Assembly: GCA_964580235.1 (NCBI GenBank)
Contig: CAZOJY010000019.1
Span: 1 to 41,363 of the forward strand
Reading direction: 5' to 3'
Source of the DNA: G020348385 sp964580235
GTDB lineage: Bacteria; Acidobacteriota; Aminicenantia; Aminicenantales; Aminicenantaceae
Length of the DNA: 41,363 bases
A program made the translations under genes and the position numbers. Position 1 is the stretch's first letter, and each line of letters opens with the position of its first letter. Below are positions 1 through 6,875 of the stretch, in pieces. The notes below the pieces were generated by a model. The model searched no databases. It was not told the DNA's origin and worked only from the letters and a program-made list of their open reading frames with translations.

Positions 1-536
1 CAGAATTCACAGCCGTTTGGACATCCTCTAGATGCCTGTATCACATTCGTGCTTAAATATATCTTTTTATTCAGGAGTTCTCTCCTCGGGGTAGGGAGAT
101 TAGTCAAATTCACAAAACCATCAGATCTATAAAATTTCTTCTGATTCCCATTTTTATAATCTTCCAGGAGCTTGGGCCAGATATTTTCCGCCTCTCCGAT
201 CACCACAGAATCGGCATGTTCGATCGCCTCTTCGGGCATTGAAGACACATGTGCACCCCCCATAACCACCGGAACCCCTTTTTTCCTGAACACATCTGCT
301 ATCTCGTACGCTCTGGGAGCGGAGGGAGTCAAACAGGATATTCCAACCATATCGACCGCTTCATTAAAATTGATTCTCTCACATTCCTCATTGACTATCT
401 TCACATCAATTTCCGGAGGTGTTAAAGCAGCAAGTATCGTAAGTCCAAGTGAAGGGTAGGTAGATATCTTGATTTTCCTTTTGTTAGAGACGTATTCGGG
501 ATTCGATAAAGATGCATTTATGAGCAGTAAATTCAT
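1..536 (-). CDS. Cobalamin-binding radical SAM protein (N-terminal part, runs off the window)
   Basis: Reading the minus strand from the ATG at 536-534 gives 178 uninterrupted codons to the window edge. The N-terminus (MNLLLINASLSNPEY) and the following alternating segments VDMVGISCLTPS and VPVVMGGAHVSSMPEEAIEH fit the Rossmann-like B12-binding domain that precedes many radical SAM domains. The frame then reaches VIQASRGCPNGCEF, whose next codon begins TG at the edge. This is the CxxxCxxC cluster signature (family knowledge), so the [4Fe-4S]/SAM barrel lies outside the window. The start overlaps the TGA of the upstream radical SAM gene (ATGA), which implies translational coupling in one operon. 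Substrate cannot be assigned; such enzymes include methyltransferases and ring or lipid modifiers. Confidence 0.85.
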   Translation of the reverse strand, partial: MNLLLINASLSNPEYVSNKRKIKISTYPSLGLTILAALTPPEIDVKIVNEECERINFNEAVDMVGISCLTPSAPRAYEIADVFRKKGVPVVMGGAHVSSMPEEAIEHADSVVIGEAENIWPKLLEDYKNGNQKKFYRSDGFVNLTNLPTPRRELLNKKIYLSTNVIQASRGCPNGCEF

Positions 537-1975
537 TTTCGATCAAAGGATTTAACGAGCGGTTCGGACCTATAGATATTTCTCATCCTGATCTTCAGCG
601 GATATGCAAATATATGCATAAGAATCATTTTTATCAAGGATAGTCTATCGCAATGATACTGCACCGTACCGTTTGATAAATTTAATTTTGAAAGCACATC
701 TTTCCATACAGATTTGAAATATCTTCGATAAGAATAACTTTTTGCATACAGACACACAAACTGACTGTAAAATTCTCGCCTGTCGAGTTCCGTCGGAAGT
801 ACAGAATGGACATGGTCAAAAAAGTCATAATTTTTAATGATTAATCGATCATAATTAGTTTGATAGAGCTCCGTACCGGGCAAAGGAGTTAAAACGGTAA
901 ATACGGGCTGAAATAGGTCCATATCGCAGACATATTTATAGAGCTGATTAAAATTTTCTTCAGTAAAATTGGGATTGACGATAAAATGAGCGGAGTTGGT
1001 GATACCCAATTTCTGTAAAATTCTTATCGCTTCATTATTTTTTTCGACCGAAGTTCTTTTGTTAAACGCATCCAATTCTTCATCTTTTATTGCCTCAATG
1101 CCCAATGTGAGGGAATCCAATCCAGCTGCTTTCAAACTCGCAATCAGGTCAGGATGATTGACGATTGTATCCACTCTTGCATACATGGAGAGTTTTTTAT
1201 TTATTCCTCTTTGTTGAATCAATTCGCTCAACCTCCAAGCTCTTCGAATACTGTGAAGGGAATTATCATCAGCAAAATAAACAAGATCCACTCCCTCTGG
1301 CAGACTGGCCAGCTCTTCAACCACCGTTTCAGGATTACGGGTGATATATTTTCCCTCCATCAACTTCCAGCATGCACAAAACGTGCATCTAAACGGACAC
1401 CCTCGGCTTGTGAGCACAAATGCGGTTCTGTTTCTCATCTGGTCTCGATAATGTTTCCAATAATGGCGAGTTAAATGCCTTGCTGGCAGCGGCAATGAAT
1501 CGAGATCAACATCAAAATCCGCTTGCTCTGTGAACACAAATCCGTTTTCGCTCCTATACGCGATATTCTTTACATTTTCCAGATGCTTCCCATCATCCAG
1601 AACTGCAATGTATTTCTTTAAAGATAAATCTGACATGCCGAAAAAAATCACATCCACATACAGTTTCGCGCAATCATATGGCATAAAAGTGGCATGGTGT
1701 CCTCCGATGGCGGTTACAATATTTTTGTTATACTTTTTTACTTCTTTCAAAACATTCAAAGACGAGTTTACATCGCATGTGTAGCCCGTAATGCCCACAA
1801 AAAAAGGATTGAACTTTTCCAACTTATCAACTAGGTTTAGGTCCAATCGCATATCCAGTATTTCAACATCGTGTTCTTTTACTGCAGATGCCAGATATTC
1901 AAGTTCCAAAGGCTCACCAACGGCGGGTGAAAACATGTTGCGATTTAAAGGCGGCTTGACCAAGAGAATTTTCAT
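533..1975 (-). CDS. Cobalamin-binding (B12) radical SAM protein
   Basis: About 480 residues. The N-terminal domain (MKILLVKPPLNRNMFSP... EYLASAVKEHDVEILDMR... FVGITGYTCDVNSSLNVL... GGHHATFMP) is a B12-binding Rossmann fold. The radical SAM domain follows with the cluster motif SRGCPFRCTFCACW (CxxxCxxC), the strand VYFADDNS and a TLGIEAIKDEELDAFNKR segment. The C-terminal 100 residues are basic and may contact the substrate or membrane. I chose the ATG at 1975 because the family N-terminus begins at MKILLV and AGAGGGTGGGC lies just upstream; an in-frame codon at 2014 would add an atypical 13 residues. The gene overlaps the next radical SAM gene by ATGA, and its start overlaps the stop of a short leader ORF. 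Function beyond a SAM radical enzyme is unknown. Confidence 0.85.
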   Translation of the reverse strand: MKILLVKPPLNRNMFSPAVGEPLELEYLASAVKEHDVEILDMRLDLNLVDKLEKFNPFFVGITGYTCDVNSSLNVLKEVKKYNKNIVTAIGGHHATFMPYDCAKLYVDVIFFGMSDLSLKKYIAVLDDGKHLENVKNIAYRSENGFVFTEQADFDVDLDSLPLPARHLTRHYWKHYRDQMRNRTAFVLTSRGCPFRCTFCACWKLMEGKYITRNPETVVEELASLPEGVDLVYFADDNSLHSIRRAWRLSELIQQRGINKKLSMYARVDTIVNHPDLIASLKAAGLDSLTLGIEAIKDEELDAFNKRTSVEKNNEAIRILQKLGITNSAHFIVNPNFTEENFNQLYKYVCDMDLFQPVFTVLTPLPGTELYQTNYDRLIIKNYDFFDHVHSVLPTELDRREFYSQFVCLYAKSYSYRRYFKSVWKDVLSKLNLSNGTVQYHCDRLSLIKMILMHIFAYPLKIRMRNIYRSEPLVKSFDRK

Positions 1976-2028
1976 TTTGCCCACCCTCTGCTTGTCCAAA
2001 AAAATAAGTAACATACAGGTTTTTTCAT
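1972..2028 (-). CDS. Candidate 18-codon leader ORF, translationally coupled to radical SAM gene
   Basis: A perfect AGGAGG (2034-2039) stands 5 nt before an ATG at 2028. The frame reads MKKPVCYLFFWTSRGWAK and stops at a TGA (1974-1972) that overlaps the ATG of the radical SAM gene as ATGA. The Shine-Dalgarno here is much better than that of the downstream gene, so ribosomes probably load here and re-initiate. The peptide has two Lys at the N-terminus and is rich in aromatic residues. It may be a regulatory leader peptide, a microprotein, or simply a coupling device. No homologue is known to me. The sequence supports the signals but does not prove translation. Confidence 0.4.
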   Translation of the reverse strand: MKKPVCYLFFWTSRGWAK

Positions 2029-2080
2029 GTCAACCTCCTGATTCATTCATCTTGGGATAAAGTAATCCAGGTCCTGAGGC

Positions 2081-2130
2081 AAGTTGTCATAAAGTTGTTA
2101 AAAAGTTGTTAAAAGTTTGTAAAAGTATAA
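2081..2130. repeat. Five tandem imperfect 10-11 bp repeats (AAAGTTGTTA type)
   Basis: Units beginning at about 2081, 2091, 2102, 2112 and 2121 follow the pattern AAAGTTGT(T/C)A, decaying at the plus-strand right end into AAAAGTATAATGG. The period of 10-11 bp puts every unit on the same helix face. Read on the minus strand the units are TTAACAACTTT, like the direct-repeat operators of OmpR/PhoB-type response regulators. The array lies in the intergenic region between the divergent radical SAM operon and the L,D-transpeptidase gene, so it could control either one. Confidence 0.5.
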
Positions 2131-2239
2131 TGGTCCATGGATTCTTACAGCGAGGAAAGAACATCCCAGCACAATTGGATCTTGTAGCAGATAAATCTCT
2201 CCCCCTATGATTTTTCTGATTTAGGCGTTAAACTGGTAT

Positions 2240-3325
2240 ATGAGTCCTATCATGAGAGTTTCTATCCGAAAGTTGATATATGCAGGGACATTTATCATCT
2301 TCTTATTGCCTGGTTTCCTTTTAGCCAAAGGTTTAACCATCTCCGCGCAGGTGGTGAATCAAAACACAATCCGGGTCGATTTCATAGTCCCTGAGAACAC
2401 AAACGGCTCTGAACTCATTCTCTACCGCAGCACTGCCAAATTAACCGCTTCAAATATCGACAAAGTCAGATATCCGATAGTAGAATTTCAAATAGATCCC
2501 GAACAGATCCCAACGACATTTTTTGATCATAATGCCGCCCACAATGTGACCTATCACTACCTGGCAGTCCTCCAAAGAAAAGGACAACAGGATGCAATCG
2601 CCTCAAGCAGCACCGTTGAAATTTCGGTACCTAATGTTACCATCGAAGAACTGACCGATCCAGTCATTCTCGTCAACAAAAAGCACTATTACCTCGAAAT
2701 CCAAAACTCCGGGAAAACAGTTAAAAGATATCCAATTTCCCTGGGACGAGACCCTTTTAAACGAAAAATCCATCAGGATTACAAAACAACTCCTGAAGGA
2801 TTCTACAAAATAAGCGGGCTGCAAAAGAAAGCCACTTTCCACAAAGCCATCGACATCGACTATCCCAACGCTTTGGACAGAATCCGGTATGATTTTATGA
2901 GAGCAGAGGGACTGGTCCCTGAAGGTCGAGGCATCGGTGGTGAGATTCAGATCCACGGCAAACACCCCAGGTTTGGGAGCATAAAAAGGAATTGGACCTG
3001 GGGCTGTGTATCCCTCAGGAACACCGATATAGATGAAATATTTGGGCTGCCCGCGCTCAAAACCGGAATCCCGGTCATTATCTTCGGTTACGAACTCTCT
3101 CTAGAGGACGCAATGTCTTTAGCTGAGCAAAGGCCTCTCGATGAGATCAAGTCTGCCCAGAAAAAATTATCGGAGATGGGATTATATAAAGGACAAATTG
3201 ACGGCATTCCAGGCAGACAAACCCAATTTGCCATCGGCCGCTTTCAGAAAAAGCAGGATCTTCCCCTCAGCTGTGTTCTGGACACCAGAACAGCGGAATT
3301 ATTGCTCAACCTTCCGAACCACTAG
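2240..3325 (+). CDS. L,D-transpeptidase (YkuD) with C-terminal peptidoglycan-binding domain
   Basis: 361 residues. Residues 10-30 form a signal peptide or anchor (KLIYAGTFIIFLLPGFLLA). Residues 35-130 look like a beta-sandwich domain. Residues about 140-285 are the YkuD catalytic domain: the signature HG at 239-240 is followed by NWTWGCVSLRN with the catalytic Cys256 and the conserved GCVSLRN surround. Residues 305-358 are a peptidoglycan-binding helical repeat (SAQKKLSEMGLYKGQIDGIPGRQT... IGRFQKKQ). The enzyme is expected in the periplasm, making 3-3 crosslinks in peptidoglycan or attaching protein to it. An alternative ATG four codons in (2252) is equally possible; neither start has a strong ribosome site. 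It is convergent with tRNA-Arg. Confidence 0.9.
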   Translation: MSPIMRVSIRKLIYAGTFIIFLLPGFLLAKGLTISAQVVNQNTIRVDFIVPENTNGSELILYRSTAKLTASNIDKVRYPIVEFQIDPEQIPTTFFDHNAAHNVTYHYLAVLQRKGQQDAIASSSTVEISVPNVTIEELTDPVILVNKKHYYLEIQNSGKTVKRYPISLGRDPFKRKIHQDYKTTPEGFYKISGLQKKATFHKAIDIDYPNALDRIRYDFMRAEGLVPEGRGIGGEIQIHGKHPRFGSIKRNWTWGCVSLRNTDIDEIFGLPALKTGIPVIIFGYELSLEDAMSLAEQRPLDEIKSAQKKLSEMGLYKGQIDGIPGRQTQFAIGRFQKKQDLPLSCVLDTRTAELLLNLPNH

Positions 3326-3342
3326 TTGACTCAGGGGAAAAG

Positions 3343-3418
3343 TGGCACGCCTGGGGCGATTCGAACGCCCGACCTACGGATCCGGAGTCCGTCGCTCTAT
3401 CCACTGAGCTACAGGCGC
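3343..3418 (-). tRNA. tRNA-Arg (anticodon CCG)
   Basis: Reverse-strand cloverleaf of 76 nt. Acceptor arm GCGCCTG/CAGGCGT, D-arm GCTCAGTGGATAGAGC, anticodon stem ACGGA/TCCGT around loop CTCCGGA (anticodon CCG at 3385-3383, decoding CGG), T-arm GGGCG-TTCGAAT-CGCCC. The discriminator is G and CCA is encoded (3345-3343). The 5' end at 3418 is only 22 bp from the stop of the DUF6765-like gene, so its promoter must lie in the spacer or the end of that gene; TATAAA near 3438-3443 is a likely -10. A decayed copy of its 5' half lies at 5593-5617. Confidence 0.97.
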
Positions 3419-3440
3419 ACCTTCAAGAATCCTAGCACTT

Positions 3441-4448
3441 TTATAACAAATTTTCGAGAACATAATGCCGCTGCTTCAGAGCGGCACGATGAAATTTGAC
3501 CCAAGGAGTTTTGTAAAATCCAGGGATCATCTTAAACTCTAGTTTCCTAAATTCATCAGGTTTGTAGTCATCCCACTCGACATCTTCCGTTTTATCGGGC
3601 TGCAAAGCTTCATTGCGCCATAAGTTTTTGTCGTAATCAAATTTGATAGGCTCAAAAAGGTATCCAAACTTAGCTCTCCATTTATCAAATCTTTTTTCTT
3701 CATTTTTTTCAGGGTTGAATAACAATCCCTCAATATCGTCCTTAATCATGGACCAAGGAATTGGGCCATCGGGAATTCCTATAAGACAATCCCCTAAATA
3801 ATCATAAATAATCTTGGCTGCATCAAGAAATTCAGAGGTGTTATCTCGTTCAACAACCTCATTTGAGCTTTTTCTTGTATATTTCCAATGGAGATATGAT
3901 CGATCAGGGAAATATCCGGCCTGTCCGTGTCCGATACAAGGGAGAAGATCGAGATAGATATTCTCCAAAAATAAATGCCTCCACTTATTTCCTTTTTTGA
4001 TATAAATACCTTCGACATTGTTTTCTTTGTGCTCTCTGCCAGAAAAATACTGATGCGCCCAGGAATCAGAATAGGTATGCAGAGCAACACCAATACGATA
4101 AGGCCGCAAGCGTTTTGACCTCTCTCTACAGGCATGATTCAGGAGCATTTGTGCAAATTTGGAACCAGGCATGGAGCAAAATGTATCTTGAGGTGTTTCA
4201 ATCGGTTTAGCTGGAATGAAATGGAATGCCAGAAAAACCCTCTTTTGAACAGACCACTTGTAGGCTTTTAAACCTTTATGGGCCGTTCTAACAGGATCAA
4301 ATATCATTTCTCCCACATGAATTGGTTCTCCTTCGGTTGAATCGTCGGTGTATTGAGAGGAATAGGCAATAGTCAAAGCCTCTTCTTTGGCAAATCCAGC
4401 AGCCCTGGCTAGAACAGCGATACAGTAAAAATGAAAGTCCTGCTGCAT
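3441..4448 (-). CDS. DUF6765-like protein, probable metal-binding all-helical hydrolase fold
   Basis: 335 residues, no signal peptide. The opening (MQQDFHFYCIAVLARAAGFAKEEALTIAYSSQYTDDS) and the blocks GVALHTYSDSWAHQYF (about 122-137) and GHGQAGYFPDRSYLHWKY (about 172-190) resemble the DUF6765 family. The spaced His/Asp residues recall zinc-dependent phospholipase C/P1 nuclease folds. The metal role is inferred from motif spacing, not known. A good ribosome site (AAAGGGAGGATGAA) precedes the ATG. The gene is AT-rich and sits with the amidohydrolase gene between tRNA-Arg and a tRNA fragment, which suggests joint acquisition. Catalytic activity is unknown. Confidence 0.7.
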   Translation of the reverse strand: MQQDFHFYCIAVLARAAGFAKEEALTIAYSSQYTDDSTEGEPIHVGEMIFDPVRTAHKGLKAYKWSVQKRVFLAFHFIPAKPIETPQDTFCSMPGSKFAQMLLNHACRERSKRLRPYRIGVALHTYSDSWAHQYFSGREHKENNVEGIYIKKGNKWRHLFLENIYLDLLPCIGHGQAGYFPDRSYLHWKYTRKSSNEVVERDNTSEFLDAAKIIYDYLGDCLIGIPDGPIPWSMIKDDIEGLLFNPEKNEEKRFDKWRAKFGYLFEPIKFDYDKNLWRNEALQPDKTEDVEWDDYKPDEFRKLEFKMIPGFYKTPWVKFHRAALKQRHYVLENLL

Positions 4449-4536
4449 TTCATCCTCCCTTTAAAAAATATTATTAATGACAAATCTAGCCTTATTAGAA
4501 ATCATATCATCTGTTATAACAACCAAGTACTCACGG

Positions 4537-5541
4537 CTACATCAGACGCAAAATATTCGAGGCATTGTAAAACAGCGCTTTACGGAATTCCATGTTTTTA
4601 ATCAATATATAATTCTTGTCCAGTGGATTTTTTATTAAGATCGTCTGAAAGAAATGCTTGAGCCAGTGCCAAATGCTAAGGTGAGGTTTCTGGCTAATGT
4701 CTAAAATCGGAATCGGGTAATCACTCCCAAAGATCAAACACTGAGGCGGAATATCCTCTTTGATCTTATCAATATACAAGTTCCTGGGGCCAAGATTAAT
4801 GGCAGACAGGTCTGCATAGAGCCGCCAGTTTTTTGATTCCATTTCGTGGAAAAGAGCAATTAACTCTCGGTAAAATCGGTCACTTTGGAAGGGCGGTGGA
4901 AACAGGGGAAGAGCGGCATGTGCGGCAATGACTGTCACACCGGCATCAAGAGCAGGTCTTAAAAACCTCGGGCTATTGAGCTCTTGTGATTGTTTATCAA
5001 AAGGAGGAATGGCTGCCTCTGGTCCGACATGGCAAAGAAGAGGAAGTTTGTGTTCTGCCAGCTTTTCATAAAAAGGAAGACACTTAGGATGCATGAGGTC
5101 GATCTGCTGAGAAGAAGGTATCCATTTACAAAGAACGGCTTTGTTTTCTAGGGAATACTGGAGTTCATCCTCCCAATCCGTTCTGTACGGGTGAATCGAA
5201 GCTCCAAATAATATTCGGCTGTTTTCCCTGGCTAACCTAATCAGATAGGAATTCGGCACATAAAGATGGGTCTTTTTATCCCGGCAGACATTACCGTTTT
5301 CATCATAAACTTGGTCCAAAGCTAATAATACGGTTTTATTGACATGTTTTGAGCCGTTGATGACGCCGAGCATGTGTTTTTTTATACGCTGAACAGTCAT
5401 TTTTCCAAATAAGCTGTTTGTGACAAGTCGCATAGCAAAAAATGCGATGCCTTTTTCAAATTCTTCGGACCAGTAGCAGCCGCTATCCTCGTCTTTAGGA
5501 GCTCCGAAATGGACATGGACATCAATAATTTCGCCGCTCAC
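4537..5541 (-). CDS. Amidohydrolase-family TIM-barrel metal-dependent hydrolase
   Basis: 334 residues starting with GTG (AAGGGG lies just upstream; no in-frame ATG would keep the first metal motif). The metal ligands of the amidohydrolase 2 type are visible in order: HxH in IIDVHVHFG near the N-terminus, a CKWIPSSQQ strand, LLCHVGPE, VIAAHAAL and the late Asp in LIFGSDYPIP. These predict a mono- or dinuclear metal site acting on C-N or C-C bonds (decarboxylase-like members exist). It lies 88 bp upstream of the DUF6765-like gene in the same direction, so they may be cotranscribed. Substrate unknown. Confidence 0.85.
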   Translation of the reverse strand: MSGEIIDVHVHFGAPKDEDSGCYWSEEFEKGIAFFAMRLVTNSLFGKMTVQRIKKHMLGVINGSKHVNKTVLLALDQVYDENGNVCRDKKTHLYVPNSYLIRLARENSRILFGASIHPYRTDWEDELQYSLENKAVLCKWIPSSQQIDLMHPKCLPFYEKLAEHKLPLLCHVGPEAAIPPFDKQSQELNSPRFLRPALDAGVTVIAAHAALPLFPPPFQSDRFYRELIALFHEMESKNWRLYADLSAINLGPRNLYIDKIKEDIPPQCLIFGSDYPIPILDISQKPHLSIWHWLKHFFQTILIKNPLDKNYILIKNMEFRKALFYNASNILRLM

Positions 5542-5592
5542 ATTTTCCCCTTGAAGCTAACTAAATTTTTATTCTTGAAGGAATCGATCCTA

Positions 5593-5617
5593 ATTTTATT
5601 CATTGAGCTTCAGGCGC
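5593..5617 (-). pseudogene. tRNA-Arg(CCG) 5'-half remnant
   Basis: On the minus strand this reads as a degenerate copy of the first 25 nt of the tRNA-Arg at 3418: the acceptor GCGCCTG is identical, followed by AAGCTCAATGAATAAA instead of TAGCTCAGTGGATAGA; about 19 of 25 positions match. Similarity continues upstream: both have GGTGCGCC preceded at 17-20 nt by (T/C)TGTTATAA, so the tRNA promoter was duplicated too. The anticodon and T-arms are absent. Confidence 0.7.
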
Positions 5618-5843
5618 ACCGTGTTTCGATGTCATATTATAACAGATTTTTTCATATTATTACGGAGAGGCTTAGGGGAGGCAGGAAAACATTTCATGCA
5701 GGCTTTTTTCATCAAGATCTTAAAATCTAAGATGTGTGTTAATTCAGGCCCTCTTCTTGGGCATTTATATACTCATCAACATGCTTAATGAGGTGGCTCA
5801 CTCCAAACCCATTTGTCTCATTATAGCTTTACATGTTGGGGTG

Positions 5844-5862
5844 TGACGGATATTGTCCGTCA
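5844..5862. repeat. Perfect 7-bp inverted repeat (hairpin)
   Basis: TGACGGA and TCCGTCA flank a 5-nt loop TATTG; one further G-T and one A-T pair may extend the stem. It follows the stop of the TPR pseudogene by 5 nt. No T-run follows on either strand, so it is not a classical terminator. Confidence 0.5.
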
Positions 5863-5866
5863 TAGC

Positions 5867-6793
5867 CTACACACTGCATAAAGATAAAAGAGATATTCGC
5901 TCCTCATACATTTTTTCTAAATACTCAAGCGCTTTGTCCTGTTCACCAAGGCCGTAAAATATATGGAAAAATTGTTCGGGAGAGACATACTTTTCCTTTC
6001 CCGATTTTTCCAGCCGGCGAAGCATCTTTCTTGCATGGTCCTTTTACCCGGCTAGAGAATACGTCATTCCCAGATGCCCCAGAACATAAGTCATATCTCC
6101 TGAGAGGCTCGCAGCTATCTCGAATGCTTTTATTGATTGATCATAGTGCTCTCCCAATCCTTTCCATTCCATCACCGTATAAGTCTGTCCGCGGAATATA
6201 TAGGCATAGAGAAAGTTTGGATCCATTTCGATTGTTCTTTGAAGTTAGTCAACCGCACCATTGTGCCTGCTTGCAAACGTAAAAATGAGCCCCATCATAG
6301 CATCTATAACGAACGACAGCGGATCCATTTCAAGCGCTCTTTTCTGCTCAACAATAGATTCCTCAAAACGCCCCATTGCCGTCAGGTACAAAGAATACCA
6401 GCTGTGCGCTGTTGCATATTTTGGATTGAGCTCTATGGCCTTCTTGAATTCACATTCTGCAGCGTGCCAATCCCAATCATAAAACGCATTAACAAATCCA
6501 AGCGAGTTATGGGCCTCACTGAGCGATTCATCAATATCTAATGCTTTTTCGGCTGCGGCTTTTGCTTTCGGATAGACTTCCTTCGGCGGCTGAAATCGCC
6601 ATAATCCAATCAAACTAAATCAGTCGGCAATCCCTGAATAGGCAAGCGCATACTGGGGATCGTTGGCCATGGGGGCTTCGATAGTTTCTGTGACGGGAAT
6701 CTCCTTGGAAGCATCAAGAGGAGCTGCACAGCTGCTGCAAAATCGCGCACTATGCGTGTTTATTGAATCGCATTTGGGACACTTGATTGCCAT
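5867..6793 (-). pseudogene. Decayed zinc-ribbon/TPR protein; kinase and TolB-like domains deleted, three nonsense codons
   Basis: From the ATG at 6793 one minus-strand frame stays homologous to its end at 5867-5869 but contains three stops: TGA (6620-6622), TAA (6245-6247) and TAA (6044-6046). The N-terminus MAIKCPKCDS...FCSSCAAPL is the same zinc ribbon (CxxC...CxxC) as the kinase gene at 11.4-13.3 kb. After about 40 residues it jumps to TPR units (DPQYALAYSGIAD, AHNSLGFVNAFYDWDWHAAECEFKKAIELNPKYATAHSWYSL, FEESIVEQKRALEMDP, DPNFLYAYIFRGQ). The Ser/Thr kinase and TolB-like parts expected between have been lost. The C-terminal FYGLGEQDKALEYLEKMYEER matches the usual end of this family. It keeps a duplicate of the paralogue's promoter. 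The mix of TGA and TAA argues for decay, not recoding. Confidence 0.88.
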
Positions 6794-6816
6794 TGCTGAC
6801 CCTTACTGCTGAAAAA

Positions 6817-6845
6817 AGAATATCAAGGAATCTAGGAGGTGTCAA
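6817..6845 (-). promoter_or_regulatory. Sigma70-like promoter of the zinc-ribbon/TPR pseudogene
   Basis: Minus strand TTGACA (6845-6840), 17-bp spacer, TATTCT (6822-6817), 24 bp before the ATG. The spacer matches that of the intact kinase gene's promoter (13310-13338) at about 14 of 17 positions, so the whole promoter was duplicated with the gene. Confidence 0.7.
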
Positions 6846-6875
6846 TTCAAAAAGCAACAGGTTCCTTATCGATTC

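Larger units (their letters stand above)
5542..5866. other. Intergenic region without an intact gene; holds tRNA remnant and a hairpin
   Basis: No frame here has a credible start, ribosome site and coding character. It contains the decayed tRNA-Arg 5' half (5593-5617), its promoter-like TATAAT (minus strand, about 5638-5643) and a 7-bp perfect inverted repeat TGACGGA-TATTG-TCCGTCA (5844-5862). The hairpin lies just beyond the stop of the TPR pseudogene but has no U-tract on either strand. Confidence 0.6.

Noticed and set aside
2081..2130. A CRISPR array or minisatellite.
   Set aside because: The units are only 10-11 bp with no spacers and no cas genes; an operator fits better.
5732..5748. 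A 17-base identity with 13003-13019 inside the kinase gene, suggesting a kinase fragment.
   Set aside because: The match does not extend on either side and no other kinase residues follow. One such match in 41 kb of AT-leaning DNA is not improbable.
5844..5862. Rho-independent terminator.
   Set aside because: The stem is good but neither strand has a U-rich tail.
5867..6793. UGA or UAA recoding (a selenoprotein-like read-through) in the zinc-ribbon/TPR reading frame; one TGA sits where relatives may have Cys.
   Set aside because: Two further TAA codons and the missing kinase domain show general decay. The PilZ interruption is TAG, so no single stop codon is reassigned.
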